From contig DVHJ01000043.1 of assembly GCA_018712145.1 (NCBI GenBank), positions 1 through 32,208 on the forward strand: DNA of 32,208 nt. Direction: 5' to 3'. Below the pieces are notes generated by a model. It was not told the DNA's origin. It was given only the letters and a program-made list of their open reading frames with translations, and ran no database searches. The translations under genes and the position numbers were made by a program. Source of the stretch: Candidatus Faecousia faecigallinarum. Its GTDB lineage: Bacteria; Bacillota; Clostridia; Oscillospirales; Oscillospiraceae. Below are positions 30,970-32,208 of this stretch, in pieces. The stretch's first letter is position 1. Every line of letters begins with the position of its first letter.

Positions 30970-31227
30970 TTATTTCACCCAGTCAAGAACGGCGGCCAGG
31001 GTGAAGGCTGCCGCCGCGCCAAAGGCACACACTGCCCAGGAGAAAATGGGCCTGTCCCGCTTTACCCGGCGGATGCAGTCCAGCACCGCCGCCGCGTCCA
31101 GGACCAGCGCCCCGGCAGAAAGGAGCAGGCGGGAGCCGAAAGGCCAGGCGCTAAACACCACCACGGAAGCCAGAATCAGCACCCCCGCCCCCAGGTACAG
31201 ATACAGTAAATAACCCAGCTGTTTCAT
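30970..31227 (-). CDS. Small membrane protein of unknown function
   Basis: 85 residues with three hydrophobic segments: YLLYLYLGAGVLILASVVVF, LLLSAGALVLDAAAVLDCI and WAVCAFGAAAAFTLAAVL. A short basic loop (RRVKRDR) lies between the last two. I recognise no family. Start ATG at 31227 with AAGGAT 7 nt upstream. The open frame continues far upstream but lacks a site and runs antisense to the 31372 and cooT genes. It lies 12 nt ahead of the dCMP deaminase gene, evidently in one operon, though no functional link is apparent. Confidence 0.6.
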   Translation of the reverse strand: MKQLGYLLYLYLGAGVLILASVVVFSAWPFGSRLLLSAGALVLDAAAVLDCIRRVKRDRPIFSWAVCAFGAAAAFTLAAVLDWVK

Positions 31228-31266
31228 CAATATCCTTCTTTCCACCGGATAACGGTTGTTTTGCTC

Positions 31267-31275
31267 ATTATACCA
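31267..31275 (-). promoter_or_regulatory. Extended -10 promoter for the membrane protein-dCMP deaminase operon
   Basis: On the minus strand TGGTATAAT, a perfect TGnTATAAT. It is divergent from the promoter at 31307-31335, with about 32 nt between elements. Confidence 0.55.
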
Positions 31276-31306
31276 GACCTGGGGAAAAATCGCAACGGGC
31301 AAACCT

Positions 31307-31335
31307 TTGACAATCCGTGGTGCAGGAGGTATAAT
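31307..31335 (+). promoter_or_regulatory. Perfect consensus sigma-A promoter of the His/Cys-rich protein-cooT operon
   Basis: TTGACA (31307-31312), 17-nt spacer, TATAAT (31330-31335). Both hexamers and the spacing are the full consensus, the strongest promoter in the window. Confidence 0.9.
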
Positions 31336-31371
31336 GGAGAAAATTCCCCATAGAAAAGGAGTTAACCATTT

Positions 31372-31656
31372 ATGCACATGGATCACGAGCATCTGGGCTG
31401 TCCTGCCCATGACCATCCGGAGCAATGCGGCAAGACCTCTTGCGAGGGCTGCCACACCCCCATGGAGGAGCTCACCGCCCTGATGAAATACATGGTGGGC
31501 CACAACGCTGCCCACGCCCGGGAGCTGGCCGGCCTGGCCAAGCAGCTGGAACAGGCGGGGCAGACTGCCGCCTATGAACAGGTGATGGCGGCGGTGTCGG
31601 ATTTTGAGAAAGGCAACCTGCGCCTGTCGGCGGTGCTGCAATCTCTGGAGGGCTGA
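31372..31656 (+). CDS. Small protein with His/Cys-rich N-terminus, likely metal-binding
   Basis: 94 residues. The first 28 contain five early His (2, 5, 7, 13, 15), Cys10, Cys19, Cys24, Cys27 and His28, in the order HMDHEHLGCPAHDH then CGKTSCEGCH. The rest (~30-94) is a predicted helical hairpin (ELTALMKYMVGHNAAHAREL and QLEQAGQTAAYEQVMAAV). I know no named function. Its partner cooT follows after 3 nt, so a role in binding, storing or passing nickel (or zinc) is a reasonable inference. AAGGAG lies 10 nt before this ATG; the ATG two codons later would be too far. Confidence 0.75.
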   Translation: MHMDHEHLGCPAHDHPEQCGKTSCEGCHTPMEELTALMKYMVGHNAAHARELAGLAKQLEQAGQTAAYEQVMAAVSDFEKGNLRLSAVLQSLEG

Positions 31657-31659
31657 AGA

Positions 31660-31851
31660 ATGTGTTTGTCTACCGTATATAAGAATCAAAAGTCCCCGGA
31701 GACGGTGGTGATGAACAACGTGATGCGCCTGGCGTGCAAGGACGGCTGCGTCATTCTCACCGATCTGATGGAGCGGCAGGTGGCCATTGAGGGCGAACTG
31801 CTGGAGGCCAATCTGGTGGACGGATATGTGATTGTCCGGGACAATGGCTGA
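31660..31851 (+). CDS. cooT: CooT-family nickel-binding protein
   Basis: 63 residues, typical of the small CooT family, which binds one Ni(II) per dimer through the N-terminal Met-Cys and supports carbon monoxide dehydrogenase maturation. The N-terminus MCLSTVYK has the diagnostic Cys2. The remainder (VMNNVMRLACKDGCVILTDL, RQVAIEGELLEANLVDGYVI) fits the SH3-like beta-barrel. GGAGGG lies 7 nt before the ATG, inside the end of the upstream gene. It is cotranscribed with the His/Cys-rich gene and closed by a perfect terminator. No CODH gene is in the window. Confidence 0.85.
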   Translation: MCLSTVYKNQKSPETVVMNNVMRLACKDGCVILTDLMERQVAIEGELLEANLVDGYVIVRDNG

Positions 31852-31859
31852 ATCCCCCG

Positions 31860-31895
31860 CCGGAACCCGCTGCACCGCAGCGGGTTCCGGTTTTT
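31860..31895 (+). terminator. Terminator after cooT
   Basis: Perfect 14-bp stem CCGGAACCCGCTGC/GCAGCGGGTTCCGG, loop ACC, then TTTTT. Confidence 0.95.
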
Positions 31896-32005
31896 GCGTG
31901 GGAGAGGGACAGATGGAGGCACTTCAGCGGCTGCAAGGACCTTCCCCAGCGGAAACGCAGTACATTCCACTTGTGCCCGGAGATGCGCAAGCCTGCCAAG
32001 TTTAT

Positions 32006-32201
32006 GGATGTCATTGCGAGCCAGTGCTGGGGTCCCCGCAAAGGGGCACCCTTTGCGGGGAGAGGAGCCCTAAGGGAGCATGGCGGACTTTGGGGCGACG
32101 AGGCGTGGCAATCCGTTCTCCCCGCAGAGGAGCCTGGCAAGTTGGTACCACTTTGGGCGAATTCGTGACGCCTTAGGAATTCGCCCTGAGTACTGCTCTT
32201 T
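32006..32201 (+). repeat. Dispersed repeat copy 5, with single hairpin cassette
   Basis: Module A starts GATGTCATTGCGAG (32007-32020), is interrupted by 74 nt (32021-32094) holding CCCCGCAAAGGG/CCCTTTGCGGGG, and resumes GCGACGAGGCGTGGCAATCC. Module B occurs twice in inverted order (CACTTTGGGCGAATTCGTG at 32149-32167; GAATTCGCCCTGAGTACTGC at 32177-32196). I see no gene from 31896 to the window end. Confidence 0.75.
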
Positions 32202-32208
32202 GCTATGC

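Noticed and set aside
31228..31875. Upstream extension of the small membrane protein gene (to 301 codons)
   Set aside because: The extra codons are antisense to the His/Cys-rich gene and cooT and lack a start site. The ATG at 31227 has AAGGAT.

Overview
The window looks like chromosome from an anaerobic, spore-forming Clostridia member, most likely an Oscillospiraceae/Ruminococcaceae gut commensal. This rests on moderately high GC, strong AGGAGG-type ribosome binding sites, SpoVT followed by a SpoVB/YabM-like flippase, S-layer-homology (SLH) proteins with low-complexity Cys-repeat modules, and a CooT nickel protein. There are no phage, plasmid or insertion-sequence genes, rRNAs or recognisable tRNAs. 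The one accessory-like component is a family of short palindromic intergenic repeats.

Layout, left to right. (1) The N-terminus of an ABC-transporter membrane subunit runs off the left edge (1-153, minus). (2) 401-3744: a Tet(M)-like translational GTPase fused to a C-terminal Rae1/YacP-type NYN nuclease domain, overlapping a purine nucleoside phosphorylase gene and ending at a strong terminator. (3) 4176-7388, minus: glnS and an SLH surface protein. (4) 7644-8819: a PLP-dependent alpha-oxoamine synthase that resembles bacterial serine palmitoyltransferase, with a consensus promoter and a palindrome at the predicted transcription start. (5) 9003-11145: mrnC (Mini-RNase III) and rqcH (ribosome quality control), overlapping by 11 nt. 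(6) 11479-13592, minus: spoVT and a SpoVB/YabM-like flippase, with a hairpin that buries the flippase ribosome binding site. (7) 14273-22456: a 2727-residue secreted subtilase carrying an internal dockerin-like module, a BIG2 domain, a cohesin-like domain, fourteen ~39-residue Cys/His repeats and three SLH repeats. (8) 22635-24415, minus: a UgtP/MGDG-synthase-like glycosyltransferase translationally coupled to a PAP2-family membrane phosphatase/transferase. (9) 24715-26559: a lipoprotein with a propeller-like region and an HExxH metallopeptidase motif. (10) 26597-26860: a promoter-terminator interval with no ORF but nested helices, a candidate structured ncRNA. (11) 26860-27264, minus: a PF06541-like membrane protein. 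(12) 27265-28369: about 1.1 kb of repeats without a gene. (13) typA/bipA, then on the minus strand a small membrane protein and dCMP deaminase, and on the plus strand a His/Cys-rich small protein with cooT, driven by a perfect consensus promoter and closed by a perfect terminator. The right end is again repeat DNA.

Themes. Many genes serve translation and ribosome maintenance: two EF-G-like GTPases, one with an apparent A-site nuclease domain, plus RqcH, Mini-RNase III and GlnRS. A second theme is the envelope: two SLH proteins, a lipid glycosyltransferase with PAP2, an SPT-like enzyme, a flippase and a lipoprotein protease. The most novel-looking items are the GTPase-Rae1 fusion, the giant subtilase with both dockerin-like and cohesin-like modules, the ncRNA candidate, the His/Cys-rich partner of CooT, and the nested palindromic repeat family. 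All functions are inferred from sequence recognition alone; no database search was run.
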